Notes under the pieces: generated by a model
Database searches by the model: none
What the model saw: the letters and a program-made list of their open reading frames with translations, nothing else
Told to the model about the DNA's origin: nothing
Translations under genes and position numbers: made by a program
Assembly (NCBI RefSeq): GCF_002217475.1
Contig: NZ_MUHH01000009.1
Coordinates: forward strand, 1 to 64,000
Direction of reading: 5' to 3'
Source: Flavobacterium tructae
Lineage (GTDB): Bacteria; Bacteroidota; Bacteroidia; Flavobacteriales; Flavobacteriaceae
Length of the DNA: 64,000 bases
In this document: positions 1 to 9,010 of the stretch, one piece after another
How positions within the stretch are numbered: position 1 is the stretch's first letter
How the letters are laid out: each line of letters begins with the position of its first letter

Positions 1-50
1 ACCTCCCTCCTTACCAATCTCTCAATGAACTTCCCTTGTTTTGCGGGGTG

Positions 51-82
51 CAAACTTAAAACTTTCTTTCTTTACTCGCAAG
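51..82 (-). promoter_or_regulatory. Second tandem promoter, probable rRNA operon P2
   Basis: About 120 nt downstream of the first minus-strand promoter the pattern recurs: CTTG, 20 nt, TAAGTTTG, then CACCCCGC. Tandem strong promoters are typical of rRNA operons. The downstream transcribed region leaves the window. Confidence 0.65.
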
Positions 83-171
83 CTTTTTGAAGTTTTTTTT
101 TGAAAATTTCTTTCCGTTTTAATTCCTTCGCTTGTCAGTATTTCGGTGAACGTTTATCGCTGTTGCGGGTG

Positions 172-202
172 CAAAAGTAGTCACTTTATCCGCTTTTACA
201 AG
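172..202 (-). promoter_or_regulatory. Bacteroidota-type promoter, probable rRNA operon P1
   Basis: On the minus strand the sequence reads CTTG, then 19 nt, then TACTTTTG followed by CACCCGC. This fits the Bacteroidota -33/-7 pattern. The TTTGCACCCGC start region is shared with the tRNA-Lys promoters in this window (27852-27884 and 28316-28347), which points to a stable-RNA promoter. It reads leftward out of the window, so a 16S rRNA gene probably lies just beyond base 1 (inference). Confidence 0.7.
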
Positions 203-620
203 CTTTTTCTAAACTTATTTTTAATCTTTTTCGAAACTTCCACCTAACACTCTGATAACAGCCATTTTACAAACTATCATTCTTTTTAAATTTATACGAT
301 TTTTCTTAAACAACGTCCATTTGTCGCATTTTACCCCCTCCACAACATGATCTTTTCACACCTTTCCTTACATATCCTATCATTATATTATCAAATTTCA
401 CCCATACACAACCTCACTCCTCCGTTTTTTGACATCTCCCGCTACCAAGCAACTACTAAAACCCATCTTGAAACAAACATAGCAGACTCCAAAACAACTC
501 CAATCATATTCTTTCCAACTTAACCCGCAACAACACCCTATATTATAGTATACAAAAACAAAGAAAACCAGCCTATCCAATCAACACCTATTATATTATA
601 GTATAAACATGAATTTATAT

Positions 621-652
621 ATTGTATGTATTTACGTAATGCGCTATATTTG
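621..652 (+). promoter_or_regulatory. Promoter of thrS operon
   Basis: ATTG at 621-624, 20 nt, then TATATTTG at 645-652, which matches the Bacteroidota consensus. The leader to the thrS ATG is short (about 15 nt), so there is no room for a T-box or long attenuator. Confidence 0.75.
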
Positions 653-672
653 CATTCACAAAATTATAAACA

Positions 673-2619
673 ATGATTAAGATTACTTTACCCGACGGGT
701 CAATTAGAGAGTTCGCTTCAGGCGTAACTCCGATGGAGGTTGCGAAAAGCATTAGTGAAGGATTTGCAAGAAACGTGATTTCTGCATCTTTCAATGGTAC
801 AACAATTGAAACCGAAACCCAATTGACGACCGACGGTAGTCTTACTTTATATACCTGGAATGATGCGGAAGGAAAAAAGGCTTTTTGGCATTCCACTTCA
901 CACGTAATGGCACAAGCCCTTGAAGAATTGTACCCTGGAATTAAACTAACTCTAGGACCTGCAATTGCAAATGGCTTTTATTACGATGTTGATTTTGAAG
1001 ATCAAAAAATTACTGACGCTGATTTCAAAAAAATCGAAGATCGTGTTCTTGAAATCTCAAGAGGGAAACATGAATTCAAAATGCGTCCGGTTAGCAAAGC
1101 TGACGCTTTAGAAATGTACAAAGATAACGTTTACAAAACGGAACTGATTTCAAATCTTGAAGACGGTACTATTACATTTTGCGACCATGCTACTTTTACT
1201 GACCTATGCCGTGGTGGACATATTCCGAATACAGGAATTATCAAAGCCATGAAAGTTATGAGTGTAGCCGGGGCTTACTGGAGAGGTGACGAAAAAAACA
1301 AGCAATTAACTCGAGTTTACGGAACTTCTTTCCCTAAGCAAAAAGATTTGACTGAATATCTTGAACTTCTTGAAGAAGCTAAACGTCGTGATCACCGTAA
1401 ACTTGGTAAAGAACTTGAATTGTTTGCTTTTTCTCAGAAAGTTGGACAAGGTTTACCTTTATGGTTACCTAAGGGTGCGGCACTTAGAGATCGTTTAGAG
1501 CAATTTTTAAAGAGAGCTCAAAAGAAAGCAGGATACGAACAAGTTGTTACTCCACATATTGGACAAAAAGAGCTTTATGTTACTTCTGGTCACTATGCGA
1601 AATATGGAGCTGACAGTTTTCAGCCTATACACACTCCTGCCGAAGGTGAAGAATTCTTATTAAAACCAATGAACTGCCCTCACCACTGTGAAATCTACAA
1701 TGTAAGACCTTGGTCCTACAAAGATTTACCAAAACGTTACGCAGAATTTGGTACAGTTTACAGATACGAACAATCTGGTGAGCTACACGGACTAACTCGT
1801 GTAAGAGGATTTACTCAGGATGACGCACATATCTTCTGTACTCCGGAACAGTTGGACGAAGAATTCAAAAAGGTAATCGATTTAGTACTTTATGTATTTG
1901 GTTCCTTAGGTTTTGAAAACTTTACAGCCCAGATTTCATTGAGAGATCAGGAAAACAGAGAGAAATACATTGGTTCTGATGAGAACTGGGAAAAAGCCGA
2001 GAACGCTATTATCAATGCTGCAGCCGACAAAGGACTGAATACGGTTGTAGAATATGGTGAGGCTGCTTTTTATGGACCGAAACTTGACTTCATGGTTAAA
2101 GATGCTTTGGGCAGACAGTGGCAATTAGGAACTATTCAGGTAGATTACAACCTTCCGGAACGTTTTGAATTGACTTATAAAGGTGCCGATAACGAATTAC
2201 ACCGTCCGGTTATGATTCACAGAGCTCCTTTTGGATCAATGGAACGTTTTATCGCAATTTTACTGGAACATACCGCAGGAAATTTCCCACTTTGGTTAAT
2301 GCCAGAGCAGGCTATAATCTTGTCTTTGAGCGAGAAATACGAAATATATGCTAAAAAAGTTTTAGATTTGCTAGAAAATCACGAAATTCGCGCCCTAATT
2401 GACAACCGAAACGAAACTATCGGTAAGAAAATTAGAGATGCTGAGATGCAAAAAACTCCATTTATGCTGATTGTTGGTGAGGAAGAGGAGAAAAACGGAA
2501 CGGTTTCTATCCGTCGTCACGGGCAAGAAGGAAAAGGTAATATTACAGTTACAATCGATGAATTTGTCGCTATTGTAAACGAAGAAATAAAAAAGACATT
2601 AAAAGTTTTTACAGTTTAA
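673..2619 (+). CDS. thrS: Threonine--tRNA ligase
   Basis: Charges tRNA-Thr with threonine using ATP, in the cytoplasm. The 648 residues match the usual length. The order is an N-terminal TGS domain (about 1-60, starting [13 protein letters not shown]), the second additional (editing) domain with HVMAQAL and CRGGHI motifs, the class II catalytic core (about 245-535) with the zinc and ATP region around [10 protein letters not shown] and the motif 3 region near [11 protein letters not shown], and the C-terminal anticodon-binding domain. It heads the conserved thrS-infC-rpmI-rplT cluster, and a good promoter lies just upstream. The family call is certain. Confidence 0.98.
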   Translation: MIKITLPDGSIREFASGVTPMEVAKSISEGFARNVISASFNGTTIETETQLTTDGSLTLYTWNDAEGKKAFWHSTSHVMAQALEELYPGIKLTLGPAIANGFYYDVDFEDQKITDADFKKIEDRVLEISRGKHEFKMRPVSKADALEMYKDNVYKTELISNLEDGTITFCDHATFTDLCRGGHIPNTGIIKAMKVMSVAGAYWRGDEKNKQLTRVYGTSFPKQKDLTEYLELLEEAKRRDHRKLGKELELFAFSQKVGQGLPLWLPKGAALRDRLEQFLKRAQKKAGYEQVVTPHIGQKELYVTSGHYAKYGADSFQPIHTPAEGEEFLLKPMNCPHHCEIYNVRPWSYKDLPKRYAEFGTVYRYEQSGELHGLTRVRGFTQDDAHIFCTPEQLDEEFKKVIDLVLYVFGSLGFENFTAQISLRDQENREKYIGSDENWEKAENAIINAAADKGLNTVVEYGEAAFYGPKLDFMVKDALGRQWQLGTIQVDYNLPERFELTYKGADNELHRPVMIHRAPFGSMERFIAILLEHTAGNFPLWLMPEQAIILSLSEKYEIYAKKVLDLLENHEIRALIDNRNETIGKKIRDAEMQKTPFMLIVGEEEEKNGTVSIRRHGQEGKGNITVTIDEFVAIVNEEIKKTLKVFTV

Positions 2620-2635
2620 CTTAAATTATAAAGTC

Positions 2636-3193
2636 ATAGCAATAAGAAGCAACAGAGGTTACCAACCTCGAGTAGAAAAAAAGGATGCCCACAGAATAAA
2701 CAATAATATTCGTGGCGTACAAGAAGTAAGATTAGTAGGCGAAAACATCGAACCTGGTGTATTTAAGCTTGCTGAAGCTTTACGATTAGCAGATCAATTT
2801 GAACTTGATTTAGTTGAGATCTCGCCAAACGCTGAGCCACCGGTTTGTAAAATCATGGATTACAAGAAATTCGTTTACGAACAAAAGAAACGTGATAAGG
2901 TGTTAAAAGCTAAGTCTACGCAAGTTGTCGTAAAAGAAATTCGATTCGGTCCTCAAACGGATGAGCATGATTACGAATTTAAAAGAAAAAATGCGGAGAA
3001 GTTCCTGAAAGAAGGTGCTAAACTAAAAGCATTTGTATTCTTTAAAGGACGTTCTATCATCTATAAAGATCAAGGTCAGATTTTACTTTTACGTTTGGCA
3101 ACAGACCTTGAGGAGCACGGTAAAGTTGAGGCAATGCCAGTTTTAGAAGGAAAGAGAATGATTATGTTCATTGCTCCGAAGAAGAAAAAATAA
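2636..3193 (+). CDS. infC: Translation initiation factor IF-3 (ATA start)
   Basis: IF-3 binds the 30S subunit and proofreads start-codon selection. No ATG begins the family N-terminal domain. The frame is open from 2603, and IF-3-like sequence starts at ATA 2636, reading (M)[16 protein letters not shown] and continuing through the N-terminal domain ([18 protein letters not shown]) into the C-terminal domain (from about residue 80, [17 protein letters not shown]). This gives 185 residues, the normal length. The first in-frame ATG (2855) would delete the whole N-terminal domain. A non-AUG start is a known hallmark of infC that allows self-limitation; here it is inferred from the reading frame. 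It lies 16 nt after thrS. Confidence 0.93.
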   Translation: MAIRSNRGYQPRVEKKDAHRINNNIRGVQEVRLVGENIEPGVFKLAEALRLADQFELDLVEISPNAEPPVCKIMDYKKFVYEQKKRDKVLKAKSTQVVVKEIRFGPQTDEHDYEFKRKNAEKFLKEGAKLKAFVFFKGRSIIYKDQGQILLLRLATDLEEHGKVEAMPVLEGKRMIMFIAPKKKK

Positions 3194-3290
3194 TTATTTG
3201 CTTTAAGCAATAAGCAATAAGCTTTAAGCAGGAGTTTAAATAAACTATTTGCTTAAAGCTTAAAGCCTAAAGCCTAAAGCTTTTGAAGAT
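3194..3290. repeat. Word-repeat spacer (GCTTTAAGC family)
   Basis: Between infC and rpmI the spacer is built from iterations of GCTTTAAGC / AATAAGC on the left and GCTTAAAGC / CTAAAGC on the right. The halves are roughly reverse complements and are separated by AGTTTAAATAAACT. The transcript could fold into a long imperfect hairpin. A related spacer with the same word lies between the two transketolase genes (23476-23545). Confidence 0.7.
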
Positions 3291-3326
3291 ATAAGTAAGT
3301 AAGAATAAATTAAAACACTAGGAAAA

Positions 3327-3524
3327 ATGCCTAAAATGAAAACAAAATCTAGCGCCAAGAAACGTTTCAAAGTTACTGGTTCTGGAAAGATTAAAAGAAA
3401 GCATGCTTTTAAAAGTCACATCTTGACTAAAAAATCTAAAAAACGTAAATTAGCTTTGACACACTCAGCGCTAGTTCACTCTACAGATATGAAAAGCATC
3501 AAACAACAATTAAGAATTATCTAA
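3327..3524 (+). CDS. rpmI: 50S ribosomal protein L35
   Basis: Small, very basic ribosomal protein of 65 residues, the normal size. The sequence [20 protein letters not shown] and the internal [24 protein letters not shown] block are diagnostic. It sits between infC and rplT as in most bacteria. An imperfect hairpin spacer separates it from infC, which could affect relative expression (inference). Confidence 0.97.
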   Translation: MPKMKTKSSAKKRFKVTGSGKIKRKHAFKSHILTKKSKKRKLALTHSALVHSTDMKSIKQQLRII

Positions 3525-3624
3525 TAATTCTTTAGGTTTAAAATTATTTATATAACCTTGGAGTATGGCTTTTAAGTTCCTTTGATTCAATTCAGGACGC
3601 CTGCTACAAAAACACATTAAAATT

Positions 3625-3969
3625 ATGCCAAGATCGGTAAATTCAGTTGCTAAAAGAGCAAGAAGAAAAAAAATAATGAAGCAAGCCAAAGGTTTCTTTG
3701 GTAGACGTAAAAACGTTTGGACAGTTGCTAAGAATGCGGTAGAGAAAGCGATGAGCTACGCTTACCGTGACAGAAAACAGAATAAAAGAAATTTCCGTGC
3801 TTTATGGATTCAACGTATCAACGCTGGAGCTAGATTAGAAGGAATGTCTTATTCTCAATTCATGGGGAAAGTAAAAGCTAACGGAATCGAATTGAACCGT
3901 AAAGTTCTTGCAGATTTAGCGATGAACCACCCTGAAGCTTTCAAAGCAATACTTAATAAAGTAAAATAA
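3625..3969 (+). CDS. rplT: 50S ribosomal protein L20
   Basis: Binds 23S rRNA early in large-subunit assembly, and in several bacteria represses its own operon. The 114 residues carry the basic N-terminal extension ([20 protein letters not shown]) and the globular C-terminal half ([19 protein letters not shown]). It lies 100 nt after rpmI; that gap shows no obvious terminator. A strong terminator follows, so this is the last gene of the thrS cluster. Confidence 0.97.
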   Translation: MPRSVNSVAKRARRKKIMKQAKGFFGRRKNVWTVAKNAVEKAMSYAYRDRKQNKRNFRALWIQRINAGARLEGMSYSQFMGKVKANGIELNRKVLADLAMNHPEAFKAILNKVK

Positions 3970-4009
3970 ACGTTTTATAAACTCAATTTAGATTACTTAC
4001 TTATCATAG

Positions 4010-4042
4010 AAAAACCATCTCGTCTAAACGGGATGGTTTTTT
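4010..4042 (+). terminator. Terminator after rplT
   Basis: AAAAACCATC TCGT, loop CTAA, ACGG GATGGTTTTT forms a stem with one wobble near the loop and ends in a T run. It closes the thrS-rplT operon. Confidence 0.9.
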
Positions 4043-4054
4043 GCTTTATACCCG

Positions 4055-4087
4055 TTTGCTAAATTCTAATTTTTAAAACTACATTTG
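4055..4087 (+). promoter_or_regulatory. Promoter of Crp-like regulator gene
   Basis: TTTG at 4055-4058, 21 nt, TACATTTG at 4080-4087. The start codon of the downstream gene is 16 nt further on. Confidence 0.7.
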
Positions 4088-4103
4088 TATAAAACTTATA
4101 CCA

Positions 4104-4676
4104 ATGTACACTGCTCTTTTTGCACACATCGAAAAATTTGTAACTCTCGAAGCTTCTGAGATTGATCTCCTAGAATCTGTTTTAAGTTTATCAAATATTA
4201 AAAAGAAAGATCACGTACTTCGGGAAGGTCAAGTATGCAACACTCTTTATTTTATCGTTAAAGGATGCATGCGTCAATACATAATTAATTCGAAAGGGAC
4301 GGAACAAACTCTTCAATTTGAAATTGAAAGCTGGTGGATTACAGATTACTTAAGTTACCACAACCATGTTCCTTCTCATTTTTATATTCAGGCTGTAGAG
4401 AATTCTGAGGTTATTGCTTTAGAACAATCTGTACTGGAGTCTGTACTAATTCAAGTTCCGAAATTGGAGCGCTACTTTCGCATTGTTTCCCAGAAGTCAT
4501 TTGGAGCTGCACAAATGCGAATTAAGTTTCTATTCACCATGTCTGCAGAGGAAAGGTATCATCATTTCAATAACCTCAATCCTGAGTTTGTTCAGCGCGT
4601 TCCTCAATATATGCTTGCCTCCTATCTTGATTTTTCGGCTGAATTTATGAGTAAAATCAGGGCTGGAAAAGTTTAA
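4104..4676 (+). CDS. Crp/Fnr-family transcriptional regulator
   Basis: 190 residues. The N-terminal cyclic-nucleotide-binding-like beta barrel (about 20-120) includes LREGQVCNTLYFIVKGCMR. The C-terminal part RVPQYMLASYLDFSAEFMSK is the helix-turn-helix form seen in many flavobacterial members of this family. I see no Fnr-type cysteine cluster and cannot name a ligand. It has its own promoter. The next gene is an AhpD-like protein on the same strand 218 nt away, a frequent pairing that suggests, but does not show, control of that gene in response to a redox or peroxide signal. Confidence 0.85.
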   Translation: MYTALFAHIEKFVTLEASEIDLLESVLSLSNIKKKDHVLREGQVCNTLYFIVKGCMRQYIINSKGTEQTLQFEIESWWITDYLSYHNHVPSHFYIQAVENSEVIALEQSVLESVLIQVPKLERYFRIVSQKSFGAAQMRIKFLFTMSAEERYHHFNNLNPEFVQRVPQYMLASYLDFSAEFMSKIRAGKV

Positions 4677-4681
4677 TTCTA

Positions 4682-4815
4682 AAAAACTAAGGTTCTCGGA
4701 TACTAAACCACTGAGCTTCTTTTGGTTTTAGAGTATCAAAAAAAAAAAAAAATCCTGTTCTTTTACATATCGTTAGCAAACTCAGAACCTTAGTCTTTCA
4801 GAATCTCAGCAACTC
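4682..4815. repeat. Word-repeat spacer (CTAAGGTTCT family) with poly-A
   Basis: CTAAGGTTCT at 4687-4696 has a perfect 10-nt reverse complement, AGAACCTTAG, at 4784-4793. Further related words lie around both (ACTAAACCACTGAGC on the left, TTTCAGAATCTCAGC on the right). A run of 14 A lies in the middle. The CTAAGG word recurs at 54786-54825. Confidence 0.65.
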
Positions 4816-4894
4816 GATAGTTTTCTTGAAGTAGTTCAAGTTTTTCAAAAATGATATATATGATCTTTGTATCAAACTTTTAAAAACACTTCAA

Positions 4895-5329
4895 ATGAAA
4901 CCAAGAATCGTTATTCCAACAGTTGCTCCTCAAGCGTACCAAGCATTACTTAATTTAGAAAAATACATTTCTACTACTTCACTTACACCTGTACACAAAG
5001 AATTAATTAAAATTCGCGCTTCTCAAATAAACGGCTGTGCGCATTGCATTAATATGCATACCACCGATGCCAGAAAACAGGGTATATCAGAACAGTATAT
5101 TTATTTACTTAGCGCCTGGCGAGATACTGATATTTATACTGAGGAGGAAAAAGCAATTTTAGCTCTGACGGAAGAAGTAACATTAATTAGCCATCACGTT
5201 TCTGATGAAACCTATCAAAATGCTGCAAGCCTGTTCAATGATCAATACCTTGCCGAAATTATCCTGACTATTATTACCATTAACTCCTGGAATAGAATTG
5301 CAATCACAACAGGATTAAGAGTTTCATAA
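4895..5329 (+). CDS. AhpD-like carboxymuconolactone decarboxylase-family protein
   Basis: 144 residues of the AhpD/CMD superfamily. The active-site motif is C48-A-H-C51 followed by H55 (NGCAHCINMHTTDAR), the redox CxxC signature of the peroxidase-like members rather than the decarboxylases. These are small all-helical, usually oligomeric, cytosolic proteins often linked to peroxide defence. The gene is monocistronic, with a strong terminator after it and a Crp-like regulator upstream. The specific substrate is unknown. Confidence 0.88.
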   Translation: MKPRIVIPTVAPQAYQALLNLEKYISTTSLTPVHKELIKIRASQINGCAHCINMHTTDARKQGISEQYIYLLSAWRDTDIYTEEEKAILALTEEVTLISHHVSDETYQNAASLFNDQYLAEIILTIITINSWNRIAITTGLRVS

Positions 5330-5356
5330 TTGTTTCAGAAATAAATAATACCCGAC

Positions 5357-5399
5357 AATACAAAAAAAGCTTTCATACCTGAAAGCTTTTTTTGTATTT
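5357..5399. terminator. Terminator after AhpD-like gene
   Basis: AATACAAAAAAAGCTTTCA, loop TACC, TGAAAGCTTTTTTTGTATT is a perfect inverted repeat with an internal T run, and could work in both directions. Confidence 0.9.
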
Positions 5400-5509
5400 A
5401 ACTGAAAATCAAGTATGAAAAATAAAATCAAAATTTATGGAAAAACAGGTATTTATACGCTTTTTTAAGAACTTTAATTCTTTACTTTTGGCGCATGATA
5501 CCTTACAGA

Positions 5510-7219
5510 ATGCGCGTTTTCCTATTTATTATATTCACTATTTTATCCTTGCAATTCTGTCAGAAAAAAACCTCAAATACTCCCAAGCCAAAAAATACAA
5601 AACCCGAAATTGAACAAGCGATACTAACTGCAGATCGCTTTTACAGCCAAAAAGAATTTGACAGCGCTTTTTTTTATTACAACAAACTACGATCGATCTG
5701 CAATCCGGTAACAGATTCGGAAAACTACATTACTTCTCTGAACCGCATGGCAGAAATACAGCAAGATCAAGCTGATTATGCAGGTAGCGAAAATACCATT
5801 AAAGAAATACTGCCTTATCTGAAGTATACAAAAAAGCAATCTCAGATATGGAACACCTATGTCATTTTAAGTATCAATTATCTGAATACCTACGATTACA
5901 AAAATGCTATACGCTACAATCAAAAGGCACTACAGCTGCAAACTGAAGAATGGAGAAAACTGGCCGCAAAAAATAACATGGCTGTTATCTTAATGGAAGA
6001 AGGAAAATACAATGAGGCTCTCCAGATCTTCCTGTCTTTGACAACAAAGAAAGAAGTTCTTAATAATGATGAGTTTCAAGGGAAAGCACTGGACAATATT
6101 GGATTCTGCTACTTTAAAATATACCATTCAGATAAAGCTCTGTATTATTTTCAAAAAAGTCTTGAAATAAGGAAAAAACAAAACGATTCTTTCGGTTTGG
6201 GAAAAAGCTATCTGCATTTTGCTAAATTTTACGAAGAAAGCAATCTGTTATTAGCCAAAAAATACATGCATTTAAGCTATGAGAAATTTACTCTTGCCCA
6301 CACTATCGACGAGCGTCTGTCTTCTTTAAAACTAATTATCAAGAATAGTTCTGATCGTGAATTAAAAAAATATTCTATTGTTTATGTAAATCTAATCGAC
6401 AGCATTTTTGAAGTTAAACAAAAAGCTAAAAATCAATATGCCAAAATTAAATACGACTCGACAAAAGAGAAGAATGAAAATTTAAGACTAAAAACATACA
6501 AAGTCGAAAATGAAATACAAATAGAAAAGCAACGAAACAGAAACATTTTCTCCTATATCATAATTACCCTTAGTTTAAGTTTAGTCACTGTACTTTATTT
6601 CTACCTGACTTCAAAAGGAAATAAAGAGAAAATAGAAGCTACTTATAAAAGTGAAACCCGGATCGCAAAAAAACTTCATGATGAATTAGCCAACGACATT
6701 TATCACACGATGGCTTTTACTGAAAGCAAAAATCTTTCTATAAAGGAGAATAAAATACAATTATTAAACAACCTGGAAGCCATATACTCCCGAACCCGAA
6801 ATATATCGAAAGAGAACAATCAAATTATAACTTCAGAAGATTTCATTCTTAATTTAGAGGAAATGATTGAAGGATTTAATACTCCCGTCATTCATATTTT
6901 TGTAAATGACTTAGAAACTATAGATTGGAACGAAATTGAAAAGAATAAAAAGATGACTGTTTACAGAACAGTACAGGAGTTGCTTGTAAATATGAAAAAA
7001 CATAGCGCCGCAACTCTTGTTACGATCACCTTTAAAAAAACAGATCAAAATGTAATGATAACCTATACTGACAATGGAATAGGAATCGACCTTGCTGCCA
7101 TAAAATTTCAAAATGGCCTTTATAATATAGAAAATAAAATTCTGTCAATAAAAGGAGAAATCTTTATTGATTCTACTCCCGAAAAAGGTTTTAAAGTTTT
7201 TATTAATTTTCCAGTTTAA
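5510..7219 (+). CDS. TPR-domain sensor histidine kinase
   Basis: 569 residues from ATG 5510. An earlier ATG at 5495 would leave almost no leader after the -7 element TACTTTTG (5483-5490). The N-terminus is a signal sequence with a possible lipobox ending at Cys (LSLQFC). Then come TPR repeats (about 35-260), a coiled coil, one membrane helix (about 345-365), a HisKA_3-like dimerisation segment RIAKKLHDELAND with phospho-acceptor His390, and an ATPase domain with N-box ELLVNMKKHS and G1 DNGIGID. The sensor part is predicted periplasmic and the kinase cytoplasmic. A paralogue follows after 2 nt and then a response regulator. The stimulus is unknown. Confidence 0.88.
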   Translation: MRVFLFIIFTILSLQFCQKKTSNTPKPKNTKPEIEQAILTADRFYSQKEFDSAFFYYNKLRSICNPVTDSENYITSLNRMAEIQQDQADYAGSENTIKEILPYLKYTKKQSQIWNTYVILSINYLNTYDYKNAIRYNQKALQLQTEEWRKLAAKNNMAVILMEEGKYNEALQIFLSLTTKKEVLNNDEFQGKALDNIGFCYFKIYHSDKALYYFQKSLEIRKKQNDSFGLGKSYLHFAKFYEESNLLLAKKYMHLSYEKFTLAHTIDERLSSLKLIIKNSSDRELKKYSIVYVNLIDSIFEVKQKAKNQYAKIKYDSTKEKNENLRLKTYKVENEIQIEKQRNRNIFSYIIITLSLSLVTVLYFYLTSKGNKEKIEATYKSETRIAKKLHDELANDIYHTMAFTESKNLSIKENKIQLLNNLEAIYSRTRNISKENNQIITSEDFILNLEEMIEGFNTPVIHIFVNDLETIDWNEIEKNKKMTVYRTVQELLVNMKKHSAATLVTITFKKTDQNVMITYTDNGIGIDLAAIKFQNGLYNIENKILSIKGEIFIDSTPEKGFKVFINFPV

Positions 7220-7221
7220 AA

Positions 7222-9000
7222 ATGAAAAAACCACTTTACTTTCTTCATAGAAGAGTTTTTTTACAGCGTTTGATACTACTGCTATCAATAGCAATAGCCG
7301 GTATAACGTTATTGCAATCCGACGAGTTCAACACACCATCAGATTCTGGTCAAAAGAATAATTCAGCAGAAATTCTAAAATTTTCAGATCTGGCCGACTC
7401 TTTATATGATGCTTATAAATTGGACAGTTCTTACTATTACTACAATAAGGCCAAGCTTCTTTGTAATCCTAAAATCAATACTATTGATTATGTTTACACT
7501 TTGTACTCGATGTCTCAAATCAAATACGATCAGGGGGATTATATTACCAGTGAAGCACATGCAACCGAAGCTTTACCTTACTTAAAGTATATTAAAAATC
7601 CAAGACATGCATCAATCCTTTACAATCAACTAGGAATTAACTACTCTAATACCTATAACTATAGTGATGCCATTCTTTATCTAAAAAAAGCGATACATCT
7701 AAAATCAAGTACCTGGAGAAGATACATGGCTTTAAACAATCTGGCTACTGTTTATATGGATCAACATCGATATAAGGAAGCAGAACAAATTTTATTTATC
7801 CTATCGACACAAAAAAGAACTTCAAATTATGAAGATATTGATAAAGATAATTATGCCCGGGCAATTGATAATTTAGGTCTGTGCTATTTTAGATTGGGAG
7901 ATCCTGATAAAGCACTCAAATATGTAAATGAAGCCTTAAAGATCCGGCTCTCACTCTCGTCAGAATACGAATACTCATTGGTTGGAATTTACAGACATCT
8001 TTGCCTTTTTTACATGCAAACCAATCCTAAGTTAGCAAAGGAATACGCTCTAAAATCACATAAAGTAGCCACAAAAATAAAGATCCTGACGGACAGAATT
8101 AGTTCGCTATCACTATTAATTAAAACCAGCGAGGGATCGGATCTAAAAAAATACTCCTTATCCTACATTAAACTTATTGACAGCATTACTCATGCAAGGT
8201 GTAAAACAAAGAATCAATTCACCAATATTAAATATATATCCCGAATAGACAAAACAGAGAACCTACTACTTAAAGCACAAAAAGCAGAAAATGAGCTAGA
8301 ACTGGCAAGGCAAAAAAGACGCAACATCTATTTGTATATGATCATTGTACTTATTCTAAGTCTTATTGCTTTTGTTTACTTCTATCTCAAATCAAAAGGA
8401 ACAAAACAAAAAGACGATGCTGTTTTTGAGAGTGAAATACGAATATCACAAAAATTGAAAGATGAACTTACCAATGATGTGTATCACAGCTTAACGTTTG
8501 CTGAAACTGTTGATTTGGAAAAACGTGAGAATAAAGAAAGGCTTTTAAATAATTTACATGCGATTTACACCAAAACCCGAAACATTTCAAAAGAAAATGG
8601 CTCAGTACCTACAAATGAAAGCTACTCCACCTCGTTAAAAGAAATGATTTCAGGATTTAAAACTGCCGATTTAAATATTATTCTCAATGGTTTTGATGCA
8701 ATTTCCTGGAACGAACTTGAAAAAAGTAAAAAAATTATACTTTACAGAATCCTTCAGGAGCTATTTGTGAACATGAAAAAGCACAGTCAGGCAACATTAG
8801 TTAGTCTTACTTTTAAAAATTTTGAAAAAAAAATAGTTATAATTTACAGTGACAACGGGGTTGGAGCCTATAATAGATCAATAATTTTAAAAAATGGACT
8901 ACAAAATGTGGAAAACCGTATTAAAACCATAAATGGAAATATTATTTTTGACTCCAATTCTAAAACAGGTTTTAAATTAAGTTTCAATTTCCCCAAATAA
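7222..9000 (+). CDS. TPR-domain histidine-kinase paralogue lacking the phospho-acceptor His
   Basis: 592 residues with the same architecture as its upstream neighbour: N-terminal hydrophobic anchor (about 10-30), TPR repeats, coiled coil, a membrane helix (about 370-390), a dimerisation segment and an ATPase domain. The dimerisation segment reads RISQKLKDELTND where the neighbour has KKLHDELAND, so the His is Lys413 here. The ATPase domain keeps the N-box Asn (ELFVNMKKHS) and DNGVG, so nucleotide binding may persist. A conserved His further on (NDVYHSL versus NDIYHTM) is present in both proteins. It starts 2 nt after the first kinase and 10 nt before the regulator, so all three are probably cotranscribed. 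A pseudokinase partner is inferred. Confidence 0.85.
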   Translation: MKKPLYFLHRRVFLQRLILLLSIAIAGITLLQSDEFNTPSDSGQKNNSAEILKFSDLADSLYDAYKLDSSYYYYNKAKLLCNPKINTIDYVYTLYSMSQIKYDQGDYITSEAHATEALPYLKYIKNPRHASILYNQLGINYSNTYNYSDAILYLKKAIHLKSSTWRRYMALNNLATVYMDQHRYKEAEQILFILSTQKRTSNYEDIDKDNYARAIDNLGLCYFRLGDPDKALKYVNEALKIRLSLSSEYEYSLVGIYRHLCLFYMQTNPKLAKEYALKSHKVATKIKILTDRISSLSLLIKTSEGSDLKKYSLSYIKLIDSITHARCKTKNQFTNIKYISRIDKTENLLLKAQKAENELELARQKRRNIYLYMIIVLILSLIAFVYFYLKSKGTKQKDDAVFESEIRISQKLKDELTNDVYHSLTFAETVDLEKRENKERLLNNLHAIYTKTRNISKENGSVPTNESYSTSLKEMISGFKTADLNIILNGFDAISWNELEKSKKIILYRILQELFVNMKKHSQATLVSLTFKNFEKKIVIIYSDNGVGAYNRSIILKNGLQNVENRIKTINGNIIFDSNSKTGFKLSFNFPK

Positions 9001-9010
9001 ACAAAGTAAT

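Larger units (their letters stand above)
1..672. other. Gene-free region left of thrS
   Basis: I find no convincing protein gene here. The left 200 bases carry two minus-strand promoters of rRNA type (separate entries), and the right end carries the thrS promoter. The rest is AT-rich, with TATTATAGTATA repeated near 540 and 592. The only open frame, on the minus strand at 398-580, is cysteine- and tyrosine-rich with no family resemblance, so I treat it as noise. Confidence 0.6.

Noticed and set aside
398..580. 60-codon minus-strand frame upstream of thrS
   Set aside because: Cys/Tyr/Val-rich composition, no family likeness and no convincing promoter or ribosome site.
7222..9000. Second TPR kinase as a pseudogene
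   Set aside because: The frame is intact over 592 codons with tight operon spacing and kept ATP-binding motifs; loss of one His alone does not show decay.
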